A model generated the notes under the pieces. The model saw only the letters and a program-made list of their open reading frames with translations, ran no database searches and was not told where the DNA came from. Source: Neocallimastix lanati (nom. inval.) (taxonomy: Eukaryota; Neocallimastigomycota; Neocallimastigomycetes; Neocallimastigales; Neocallimastigaceae). From it: a DNA stretch of 64,000 nucleotides. The DNA lies in NCBI GenBank assembly GCA_016946835.1, contig JACVTC010000125.1, forward strand, positions 431,001 to 495,000. Direction: 5' to 3'. Both the position numbers and the translations under genes were made by a program. This document shows positions 47,009-64,000 of the stretch, piece by piece. Position 1 is the first letter of the stretch, and each line of letters starts with the position of its first letter.

Positions 47009-47691
47009 TTCTACTTTACACCTTAACTTTAATTTTATTAATTTTGAGAAATGAAAATTAATATTAAGAAAAAAAAAAAAAAATTGTTAATAATATATAA
47101 TTAAATTAACTTTATTTTTTTCTTTCTTTCTTTATGTTATTTCTTATTTATTATTAATTATATTAATTTTTATATAATTTTTTTTTTTTTGAATTTACTC
47201 CTGTGAATAATATTTAAAGAAAAATATTATTCAATTCAAAATTCGTTTTACATCCATTTTAGTAGGAAAAAAAAATTATTTATTTTATAAAATTAATATA
47301 ATAACATTTTTTTTTCTCTTTATTTTTATTGTAATACTTTTTTATAATAATAATAATTTTTATTATTAATTTTTTTATTTTGCCTTTTTTTTTTTTTTTT
47401 TTTTATTTATTACCACTTTATTTTTATTTTTTTTATTTCACATAGTGATATAAACGGTAATTTTTTATTCCTTTTATACTTTTTTTTTTCCTCTTCTTTT
47501 TATGAATATTATTTTAGAATCAAAATAAAAATGAATATTTTGAACTCAGATAAATACTAAAATTATTACAACATAGTAAAAAAGAAAATAAAAAAATAAA
47601 TAAATAAATAAATAATAATTATTAATATTATAAAAAAAGATAATAGATAATTATATCATTATTTAATATCATTGATAATGTATATCTATTT

Positions 47692-47733
<42 letters not shown>

Positions 47734-47738
<5 letters not shown>

Positions 47739-47842
47739 ATAATAAATTATAATATTTTTAATTACTATTGAATTCGAAATATAATAAAAAAAGTTATAAT
47801 AAATTATAATATTTTTAATTTCTATAGAATTCGAAATATAAA
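47734..47842 (+). repeat. 57-bp tandem duplication
   Basis: Two copies of a unit starting AAGTTATAATAAATTATAAT and containing GAATTCGAAATATAA; only a few positions differ. It directly follows a roughly 42-base poly(A). Confidence 0.85.
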
Positions 47843-48055
47843 AAAATATATATGTATGAAGTTTTTCAAAAAAAAAAGTTTATTTACTCTAAGTAATACA
47901 TTATTTTTATCTTAAAAGACAATGACTATTTCAAATATAAAATTATAATATTAAAATAGTAAAACAGAAACAAAATAAAATAGAAAAAAAAAAAAAAAAT
48001 TGACATCCATTAATTATTAAAATTAAAGTTTTATGTTACTACGAATATATATCTT

Positions 48056-48089
<34 letters not shown>

Positions 48090-48621
48090 CTGTATATACT
48101 TAATTTTTTTTTTTAAAAAAAATTATGTATATATAAATTGAATGCGCAATATTATTTAATATTCTATAATATTTAAAAACACTAATAAAAAAATATTAAA
48201 CAAAATAGATAAAAATAAAATTAAAAAATTAAAAAATATATATATATATAAATAAATATAATAAAGTATTTTATCAAAAATTTTGAATTTGTATTTGTTA
48301 ATGAATGTTATTATTATTGAATCTTTTATGGAATAGTAAAAAAAAAAAAAAAAAAAAAAAAAAGATTTATCGTGGCATATGTTTTTATGCTTATTTTTAT
48401 ATTAATTTTTTATATATGAAATCATGATTTTTTCTATGATTAAACCAATGATAATGAAAAATCATTTCAAATAATTATGTATAAAAAAACTTTTCGGTCT
48501 TACAAATTTTAAAAAATATATATTTAATATTAATAGATATTCCATAGAACTTGTATTAAAAATTAAAAAAAAAATAAAAATAAAAATAAAAATAAGATAG
48601 ATTAAAATAATAATAATATTA

Positions 48622-48796
<175 letters not shown>

Positions 48797-49637
48797 TAAA
48801 AAAAAAAAAATAAAAAAGAATAGATATTCGTATAGTAAAACTTGAATTTGTATTAATTTCTGAATTTAGTATTGAATCGTTTATGGAATAGTAAAAAAAA
48901 GAAAAATAAAATAAAACAAAAAATACAAATAAAAATAATTTTTTTTTTTTTTATTTAGCATAGCACATGCTTTATTTCTTATTAATCTTTTAATAAGAAA
49001 TTATTTATGACTTTTCCATAATAGATATATAGATTATAAAAAATAAAAAAAAAAATTTTTACATAATTTTAATTTCAAAATCATATTTATTATAATAAAT
49101 AGCTTAATCGGAGGTGTCATTTATAAATTATTGAATTGCATTAGCACATACTACGAATAAAGATTTAATATTCGATAAAAAAAAAAAAAAAAAAAAAAAA
49201 AACAAGATAAGGTTTTTAAAAAATAAAATAAATTTATGAACTTTTTTTTTTTTAAAAAAAAAAATTATTATATAAATGAAATGCGTTAAAAAAATTATAG
49301 CAAATGTTTTATAAATACTTTTTTAAAAATATTTGTTTATGGTTAAAAATAGAGTATAGAATAGTATAGAATGATGATATAATGTAGAAAAACTTTTTTT
49401 TTTTATCTAAATATATTAACAAAAATTTCAATAATATAATACAATAATATAATATATGTAATAAGAAAGAAAAAAAAACTTTTTTTCTTTTTTAAAATTT
49501 CAAATATTATTATTATCATTACTATTTATTATGTAAGTAAATCAGATGAAAGAAAAAATAAATTTTATTTAAAAAAAAATTTTTTTTTTTTTTCTTTAAA
49601 GGAAGAGTATATTTATTAAAATTCATAAAATACAAAT

Positions 49638-49672
<35 letters not shown>

Positions 49673-50097
49673 GTATTAGTAATATTTTTCTTATTTTTAG
49701 TTTTTAATTTTATTTTATTTTCATTTTATTTTATTTTATTTTTATAAAAAAAATAAGAGACGCTATACAATAAATAAATAAATAAATATATAAAAACGTG
49801 AAAAGTTTAAATTTAATTTATTAAAAAAAAAAAAAAAAAAAAAAAAAATGTTTTGATGTGGCGACATTAATAGGAATTATTAGTTTTATATAATAGAATG
49901 AAAAAAAAAAAATTTTTTTTTCTTTTTAAATATATATAATCTTAATAAATATTTTTAAAAGTTGAATAAAAATTAAAGGCCTATTCTATAATCAAAAAAT
50001 ATTTTTATATAATTTTAATTTTTTATATAAATATTATATAATGTCATATTCCATATTAACAATTAAAAAAAAAAAAAAAAAAATATACTATATACTG

Positions 50098-50215
50098 TAA
50101 TTTTTTTTCTTTTTATTAAGAATATACAAAAAAAAAATATTGGGTGAATATTTAACTATAATTTTTTTTTCTTTTTATTAAGAATATACAAAAAAAAAAT
50201 ATTGGGTGAATGTTT
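50098..50215 (+). repeat. About 61-bp tandem duplication
   Basis: Two copies containing TTTTTATTAAGAATATACAA and ATATTGGGTGAAT, nearly identical. Confidence 0.85.
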
Positions 50216-50655
50216 AGTTTTTTTTTTTTTTTTTTTAATTCTTTTATATTGTTAAATATTTCATAATTTAAAAAATAGAATAAAATATAATAAAGAGTAA
50301 AAATAAAAACAAATATATAATATGCAATTTTTTTTTTTTACATATTAACAAATTTACTATGACAATGGTGTCATTATAGAGTTGAAAAAAAGAAAAAAAT
50401 AAAAAAAAATAAAAAAAAATAATAATAAAAAAATTATTATAAATTTAAATTTTATTTTAATTACAATTTTTATTTTATGTTTTTATCTTCTATACTACAG
50501 AAAATAATTTAAACCGTATTTTGAATACTACCTATAATATAGAATGTAGAAATAAATGTAATTTAATAATGAAAAGTATTATTTATTACAAAATTTCTAT
50601 ATACTATAGAAAATTAAAACCCTTTACATATGTATAAACTTATTTATTAAGATCC

Positions 50656-50692
<37 letters not shown>

Positions 50693-51861
50693 TATTTAGT
50701 AAAGATAATTCACAAAAAAAAAAAAAAAAAAATAAAAAAATAAAAAAATTAAATGTATCGTGACAAAAAAAATTTTTTTTTTCTTTTTTTTTTAAACAAA
50801 ATAAAAATATACACCATATAGATAATGTAGAATATAATGATGCGATTCAAACTAGATAAGACGTATTTTTGTTTTTTCCATAATATATTAAAAGATTATT
50901 TATTGATTGATTATATATGATATTCTACTCATACATAATCAATAATAATTCTTATTCGAATAGATTAGAAATTAAATTAACTAATATCTTAATAATTATT
51001 AAAAGGTAATTTTTTTTTTTTTTACTTTATTTATTTATTTATTTATTTATTTTTTAATTTTTGACTTATCATACTATACAAAGTATTATTAATATATTTA
51101 TTGATAATAAGATGTAGTAAAATGATTTAATTGTTTTTCAATAATTCATGAAAATAATAATGAAATAATATAAATAAATTATATAGATGTACTTGTTTAT
51201 TAATAAACAAATTTAGATATGCAGTGTTAGTAATCTTTCATAGTATTATCAATAATGAATATTTTTTATAAATTAATTTAATGTATGATGGTTATATCTA
51301 TTAAGATAATCACGAATTTATTAAAAACTTTAAATTTTTAAATGTATGTTTTTTTTTTTTTTTTTTTTAATATATTATTAATATATTTATGTATTAATAT
51401 ATTAATAATAATAACAATAACAGTAATAAAAACAAAGTTTAAATAGTAAAATTTTGTAATTTTAATTAAAAGGTACATGATACTACAATATATTCTAATG
51501 TGTTTATATTTTTTTTTTTTTTTAAAAAAAAAAAATACATACATACATACTTACATACATATTATAAAATTTAAAATTTTAAATTATGTATAATCTTCAT
51601 AGAATTATGTAAAATAAATTTCATTAATAAAAATTTTTCATTAATTAAAAAAGGTATAATTATATCAATATTATTCTAAAAAATGTATTTAAATAGATTT
51701 TAAAAAATATGTAAAAAAACAATATATATACACATATATATATATAAACGAAAATATTATTCGTTTATATTATTAAAAAAAATAAAAAAAAACACACATT
51801 CATATAATAAGGAATTTTTATATGAATGTGTATTTTATCAATAATATAGTATATATATATA

Positions 51862-51906
<45 letters not shown>

Positions 51907-52015
51907 TTAAAAAAAAATATTTTTATTGTAAGTTTTTGTTAAATTCATTAATGATTTTAAAATTGAAAAAAAAAGGTTCATAATATCATTAAATTTTGAA
52001 AATGATACTATAATA

Positions 52016-52240
<225 letters not shown>

Positions 52241-52645
52241 TTGCTACTTTTCAATTTCTTTATTGCTTATATTTGCAACTTTAAAATCCATGAACTTCTA
52301 AGAATACAGATTTTATTTTCTATGATCTTAAAAAATAGTCAACTTACAACTTTTAGAGTAAAAAAAAAAAAAAAATAATATAAAAGAATATTTTCCTTTC
52401 GGACAACAGACCATCCATATATAAATTGACCTCAGTATCTAACTTGTTCATATTATAAATATAACAATATAATTATATTATAAACTTGACCCTCTTTAAT
52501 TTAATTTAATTTAATTTATAATTTTATTTTTTTTATATAATTTTTTAATCATGTCATGATTTTTAAGTATAATGGAATTTAAAAACTTTTGAGAAAAAAT
52601 AAATAATTAATAATTTTAATATTTTTACGATTATATATTAGAAAC

Positions 52646-52683
<38 letters not shown>

Positions 52684-53322
52684 TCTTTAATTATATATAT
52701 AAAAAAAAGGTGTTTTTTATATTAATTTTATATTATGAATTATAAAAATAATAGTTGGTATATACATAATAATAAAATAATAAATTATTCAATTACTTTT
52801 AGTATTTTATTATAGGAACATAAATTAATACAAAAAAAAAAAAAAAAAAAAAAAAAAAACTAATTATTTTATCAGGAGCTAATAATAATTATAATAATAA
52901 AAACGGTTGTATATAGTTATATAGTTATATAGTTATATTCTATTAAAAGTTTTTATTATACTAGTATTATTATTTAAGTAAATATAATATTGGAATTAAT
53001 AATAAAAATTTAAATATTCTATAAATTGATTATTTTTCTTCTTTTATTTCTTTTTTTTTTTTTTTTTTTTTTTTGTCATACTATGTTCTACGTCCTTTTT
53101 TTTTTTTCCCCTCTACATTATAGATTAAATATTTAATATACTAAGAAAAGTGTTGAATATATTTATAATTATTAAATAATAATAATAATAATAATAATCC
53201 ATTTCTTATTAATTATTATATTTCCTAAATTGGTATAATTTTTTTTTTTTAATAAAAAAATTTTTTTTTAATCTTTAAATTTTACTAATGAATTTTACCA
53301 ATGAATATTTAAAATAATTAGT

Positions 53323-53397
53323 TTAAAATGTTACAGGTTAACCCTTTTCTATCAATTAACATTTTTTTTTTTAACTAATTAACCTGTAACATTTTAA
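53323..53397. repeat. Perfect 19-bp-stem hairpin
   Basis: TTAAAATGTTACAGGTTAA at 53323-53341 is exactly inverted at 53379-53397, with a 37-base T-rich loop. It contains G/C positions, so it is not a composition accident. It could be a tiny foldback element, a conserved RNA hairpin or a terminator; no evidence separates these. Confidence 0.75.
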
Positions 53398-54816
53398 ATA
53401 ATGATTCCCGTTTAATAAAGGTATCATACATAATTACAAATAATTTTAATAATCCATTTGTTTTAATTTTATTTATAGTTTTATCTTTATAAGTAATATT
53501 AATATTCATAGGAGTTATCAATATTTTATTATATATAACATATAAATATTTATATTAGTATATTAAAATAAAACTACTAACATATTTAAAATTTTTTGAA
53601 AATCGATATAATTCAAAAAAAAAAAAAAAAAAAAAAAAATTCAATTGTACTAAACAACAGAAAACAAGAAATGAAAATACTATTATTAGTAATTATTTCA
53701 ATGATATTTATAATTTTTTTTTTTTATTTTTTTTTTTTTTTTTATTTATTAATATTTAGAAGAATTCATGAAATATATTTAATAATTATTAAGCAATTAA
53801 TTAACTTGTTTTTATATTTTTTTAATTCTATTTTATTTAATATTTTTTATTTATTTATTATTTATTTTCTTAAAATGTTTCTTATTAATATCATTTATGT
53901 AAATATAATTTTATTTTATTTTTTTTTTAAATAAGAATATTTAATAAATATATATATATTTTTTTGAAATATAATCATAGATGTAAATAAATAAAAAAAA
54001 AATAATTAATTTAATAATCATAAAAAAAATATTTATTTTTTAGTTATACTTTATTCATTTCATTGGTCAGAATATCAATTTAAAATTAAAGTTTAAAATA
54101 AATGATTTTTTTATTTTATTATAAACCAAAAGAAAAAAATAATATAAAATAAAATAAAATATAGTATATTAATGTGAATAAATTAATTAGTATTTATAAT
54201 AGACAGTTAATTTTATTATTAAAATCTTCAATTATTTGAAATTGCAATTTTAAATTTCATTTCTTTTTAAATTAAATTAAATTAAATTATTTTATTTATT
54301 TTTTTTTATTTTGTTTTAATACATATAGATAATAATAATATATTTATTGCTGTTATTAATATATAAATAAGTTAAGGTAATTTATATGAAAAAACGTATT
54401 TTCATTATAAAAATATTTAAAATACTTTTACTTTATTATTATTATTATTATTATTATAAAATAGAGCAAGAAATACCTATTGAATATATTGGAAGCTATA
54501 TTCTTATTGTTACTTATATATAACAAAACTATTAAATTAATAAATCCATATAAATTATATATTATTATATATAATAGATAGGTAATAAGAGTTAGACTCT
54601 ATAACCATAATTTCAAGAATATAATAATACATTTACAAAAAAAGGAATTTTAATTACTTTATAAAAAAGGTATATATTTTTATGGTTTTATAATTTTATT
54701 TATTTAATTATTAATTTAATTCTATGTTAAATATTATGATAGATATTATTAGATATTATTAGTATAACCATGAATTAGTTTTACTAAATTTAAATATTTT
54801 ATAATTCTAAAATTTG

Positions 54817-54850
<34 letters not shown>

Positions 54851-55140
54851 GTAAAAATTTTTATAATTTTGAATTGTTAAATTTATATAAATTATTTAAA
54901 TTAAGTCATTCATTATATATTTCTCAATTTTATTTTTATAAAATAATAATTTATCATAGAATGGTGTTATTAATAGTTAACTTATTATTATTTATTTTAA
55001 TATATATATTTATAAAAATATTATATATTTATTTGACTATTGATTTATTATATCATATTTTTATTTTATTTTATTTTATTATATCATAACATATTTATCA
55101 TATTTTATTTTTATTTATTTATTAATATTATTAATATTAT

Positions 55141-55172
<32 letters not shown>

Positions 55173-55186
55173 TTTTCTTTTTTCTT

Positions 55187-55223
<37 letters not shown>

Positions 55224-55250
55224 CAAAAACCCAAAAGTAGTATATAAAAA

Positions 55251-59845
<4,595 letters not shown>

Positions 59846-62030
59846 TTATATATATATATATATATATATAAATAATGATTATTATTATTATTATTATTAT
59901 TATTATTTGCTTTTTTTGTAACATTGAAAAAGTATATATATATATAAAGAAAGAAAAGTTTATTAATTATTAAAGAATTATTTAAGTTCCACTAATATTT
60001 ATTTCATTAATTACCCACGTCTATATATTATATTCATTAGAATTAATATCATTATTTATCCTACATAATATATATGTTCTTATTATGTTTTATTTTTTTT
60101 TATTAATTTATTATGATTATTATTATTTTTTTTTTTTTATTTTTTTTTAAAATATTATTTTTACCCATTTATTATTATTATTTTTTTTTCAATTTATTAA
60201 TTTATTTATTATCATAAATATGTAATAGTATTTGTATGATTAATGTTAATCATGTTATTTATTTTCTTATTATTTATTAATTATTCATAAATATTAAAAA
60301 AAAAAAAATAAAATAAAAAAAAATAAATATATAAAAAATAGTAAATAAAATTCAAATAAAAATAAAAATAAAAATAAAAATTAATAATGATAATAAAAAT
60401 TAAATAATTATAAATTAAAATATTATTTAATAATCCTACATATATTCTACCCATCTATCTATTCCATGTTTTCTCATTAAAAATATTATAATTTATCTTA
60501 TATAAAAGTTTTTATTATATTTTTAAATACTAATTATATAGAAAAATATATATATATATATAATTATATGGTATATAAGTATTATATATACATATCATAT
60601 AAACTTTTTTTTTTTTTATTACATTAAATTTACATAATATTTAATATTTATGTATTTGTATTATATTTATATATACATATATTTATTTTTTTTTTTTAAA
60701 AAAAAGTAATATATTAATTATTTACAAATAATAAAAAATAATAAAAATATAGGAATAAAAATATAAATATAATAAAAAAAAATTTTTTTTTTATCAGTGT
60801 CACTACTGTATTTTATTAGTAATATTTCTTTATTTATTACAATATGAACCAATATATCAATCTATTATTTTAATAGATAGGGATATAAAAATCCTTAAAT
60901 TTTATATATAAGTTAGAAAAATAGTTATAAAGAAAAAAAAAATATAATATTATCTTTCATTATGAATAAATATATTATTAAATAGAAAAAAACAAACAAA
61001 CAAACAAAAAAAAAAAAAAAAAAAAAGAATGAATATATATAACTATGGCGTATTAATTCTAATTCTAATCAAATCATGCCAAATTTTTTTTTTTTAAATG
61101 GATTACAAAATTAGAATTATTTTTCAACTAGATCATACAATAAAATTAATAAGAAAATATTAAAAAATAATTCTTTTTTAAATTAAGATTTTTTTAATAA
61201 AAATAAAAAAAATAGAGAAAGATATTAATTAATACTTTTTTATCATTTTTCTTACTTATATTATTTTTTTATATATACTTTATATTTATAATCTTAATTG
61301 TTCATTTTTAATTAAAAAATTAAAAAAAAAAAAAAAAAAAAAAAAGCTTATAAATTAAAATTCGCAAATTTTAAATAAGTTTATTAAAAAATAAATAAAT
61401 GAATAGATACTAAATAAATAAATAGTAAATATATAGTAAATAAATAAATAAATAAATAGATAAATAATATTAATTTATATTTTTATTTATAATATTTCAT
61501 TCATGAATTTTTTTTTAAATAAAATTTTTATTTTAATTAAATTTTAAAATTTAATTAAAAATAAAAAAAAATTATTAAAAAAATTTTTTTTAATTTATTT
61601 ATTTAGCATTTATTATTTAATCCTTATTTATTATTATTAAATTCTTATTATTAAATTATTTATTTATTAAATTCTGTTTAAAAATGAATAAATAATAAAA
61701 TATTTAAAGTTTATTGATCAAATGAACTTTAAAAAGTAAATTGGTTTATTTATTTAATAAAAGTTTAATGAAAAGTAATAATAAATACTACTACTAAATT
61801 AAAAAAATATGAAATAAATAGTAAAGCAAATAAAGTAGTTCAAAACAAGTAAAGTATTAATAATAATAATAATAAAATAAAATAAAACAAAATAAATAGT
61901 AGAATATGAATATAAAGTACAGATTGAATAAAATAAAATAAAATTTAAATCAATTTTAGTATTTATGCCATAGAAGTCATTTAAATAATTAATCATTTTA
62001 TGAAATAAAATTAATAAAACCAATAGTATT

Positions 62031-62064
<34 letters not shown>

Positions 62065-64000
62065 TAAATAAATATATACTAATAAATGAATAAATAGTAA
62101 AATAACATCTTTATTATTAGATAAATAAATTATTAGATATATAAATAAATAGAAAATAATTAAACAGATAAATAAATAATTAGATATATAAATAAATAAA
62201 TTATAATTAAATAGATAAATAAATAATTAGATATATAAATAAATAGATAATAATTAAATAGATAAATAAATAATTAGACATATATATAAATAAATAGATA
62301 ATAATTAAATAGATAAATAAATAATTAGACATATATATAAATAAATAGATAATAATTAAATAGATAAATAAATAATTAGACATATAAATAAATAGATAAT
62401 AATTAAATAGATAAATAAATAATTAGACATATAAATAAATAGATTATAATTAAATAGATCTCTCATCATCATAATAATTGAAAGTTACACAATATGGATA
62501 AATGGTAAAAAATTAATCCAACCAGATTTCAATACTCAAAATTTATCCATTGATTTTAATAATATTATTATTCATTTATTAATCTATTTATTTATTTATT
62601 TTATTCATTTATTTTATTCATTATTTAAAAAATGAGTTCATAAAAAATAAATGAAAAAAAATAATGTGAAAATGAAAATTTATTTTGTTTAAAAACATTT
62701 ATTAATAACTACAAAAAAAAAAATTATATATATATATATAATTAATATCAAATTATTACCAATATCACCAACTTTTAACCACTTTTTTTTTTATTTTTTT
62801 ATTTAAATTATTTATATTGTTTATACTATTATGAAATATGTAAAATAAAAAAAAAAAAAAAAAAAAGAAATAAAATTTACATATAATATATAATATTAAT
62901 AATCATAATAAGGCAATAGATGTGTATATATATTCCAAAGTAATATATTCCAAAGTAATATACATTATTTAGTAAAATAAAACTTCGTTATATTTATATA
63001 TGGTGGATCATCAATAAGGACCTATTTATTATACTTCTAATAATCTATAAAATAGAAATTAAATAAGAAACATACCAAAATGTAATAAAGCTAGATATTT
63101 TAAAAATATTGATCTATTTTTTTTTTTTTGTTGTTTTTAATACTACCATTTCTATTTTATTTTTAATGTATTCAAATTTTTTTTTTTTTTTTTTTTTTTA
63201 AAATTTAAATTAAATATATATCATTGATATTTATTTTAATTTATTATTTTTTAATATCTTCTTGGGAGTATAACAAACAAATAAACAAAACTAACTATAT
63301 ATCGGTCGATTTCGAAATGCCTAGAAAATTCTAATTAAAAGAATACTGTCATAATTTTTTTAATAGTTTAAAAGAAATATGTAATAATACCTATTCTATT
63401 CTATTTTATTTTTTTCAATATTTCTGAAATATATATATACATATGTTATTCATGTTCGAGTTTGTTCAACTTTAAATTTTTTCATTTTTATCAATTTAGA
63501 TAATTATTTTGTAAATTACTACAACCTATCTAACATGTTTTAAAATTACCTTTATAAAAATAAGGAAAAAAAAAAAAAAAAAAAAAAAAGAGTAAAAATT
63601 TAAAATTTACATAAAAATTATCTTAAAATATTCTTTTCATTAAAATTGCTTTTCGTTTTTTTAAAGAACAATTTAAATAATTTACTTTATATAAATAATA
63701 AGAATATAATTAAAGTCCTTATTGTGTTATATAACCATCGGTTTAATTTTTAGTTATTCTTTTTTGCAAAATTTGATTATTTTATTGAACTTTAAAAATT
63801 ATTTGTTAAATTAAAAAAAAAAAAAAAAAGACAAAAAAAACCAAAAAAAAAAAAAAATAAAAAAGACATTTTAATAATGATAATTTTCAATATTATTAAT
63901 TTGGAAATTTTGATCATTTCTTTTAAATAAAATTAAAAAAAAAAAAAAAAGATTTCAATAAAATAAAAGATAATTACTATATGTTAACAATATATTTGCA
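59846..64000. other. Noncoding AT-rich end of window
   Basis: (AT)n and (ATT)n just after the gene stop, many homopolymers, a minisatellite at 62115-62460 and a lone ATTTCGAAATGC MITE-end motif at about 63309. A minus-strand 74-codon frame at 61799-62023 is composition-driven. No gene recognised. Confidence 0.55.
62115..62460 (+). repeat. 47-51-bp minisatellite, about 7 copies
   Basis: The unit runs AGATAAATAAATAATTAGAC - ATATAAATAAATAGATAATA - ATTAAAT. Copies differ by an inserted TATA and C/T changes (TTAGATAT versus TTAGACAT), with the oldest-looking copies on the left. Confidence 0.9.

Overview
This window is eukaryotic and extremely AT-rich (well above 80% A+T by eye), with very long homopolymer runs, AAT/ATT microsatellites and spliceosomal GT-AG introns. 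The gene mix is a GAPDH with strongly C/G-ending codons, bacterial-type accessory enzymes (a C-terminal phospho-His ATP-grasp enzyme and an iron-sulfur flavin reductase), a decayed non-ribosomal peptide synthetase (NRPS), small secreted Cys-rich membrane proteins, LINEs and Mutator-like DNA elements. This fits an anaerobic gut fungus (Neocallimastigomycota). The assignment is an inference from composition and gene families; no marker gene proves it.

Layout. 23-8527: a giant inverted repeat carrying two nearly identical, divergently transcribed genes for a 901-aa rifampicin-phosphotransferase-like protein, separated by a roughly 350-bp unique loop. 9.0-12.2 kb: Mutator-like MITEs around a dead MULE transposase. 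12.2-12.95 kb: a degraded gene resembling the periplasmic-binding-protein ectodomain of fungal class C receptor-like proteins. 15692-17578: an intact NADH:flavin oxidoreductase/2,4-dienoyl-CoA-reductase-like enzyme. 18929-19458: another long-TIR MITE. 20859-21818: a secreted protein with two DUF3237-like halves. 22.3-23.2 kb: 5'-truncated and internally deleted LINE copies. 24.0-30.6 kb: a two-module NRPS pseudogene broken by stops, frameshifts, a large deletion and nested MITEs. 30761-31455 (minus): a damaged gene for a Cys-rich single-pass membrane protein. 32653-33663: GAPDH. 34503-41109: two LINEs in tandem whose target-site duplications reveal the insertion order. 41.2-55.2 kb: a 14-kb region without recognisable genes. 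55251-59845: a nine-exon gene, assembled here by matching splice sites and phases, for a 657-aa coiled-coil protein with a transmembrane segment near the C-terminus. 59.8-64 kb: noncoding sequence with a minisatellite.

Intact, probably working genes are the two phosphotransferase-like copies, the flavin reductase, the DUF3237-like secreted protein, GAPDH, the nine-exon gene and probably the long LINE ORF. Housekeeping and accessory genes lie as islands between mobile-element graveyards. The most informative structures are the inverted duplication, which carries post-duplication scars showing it is not an assembly mirror artefact, the Mutator-like MITE network with recoverable 8-9 bp target duplications, and the NRPS relic.
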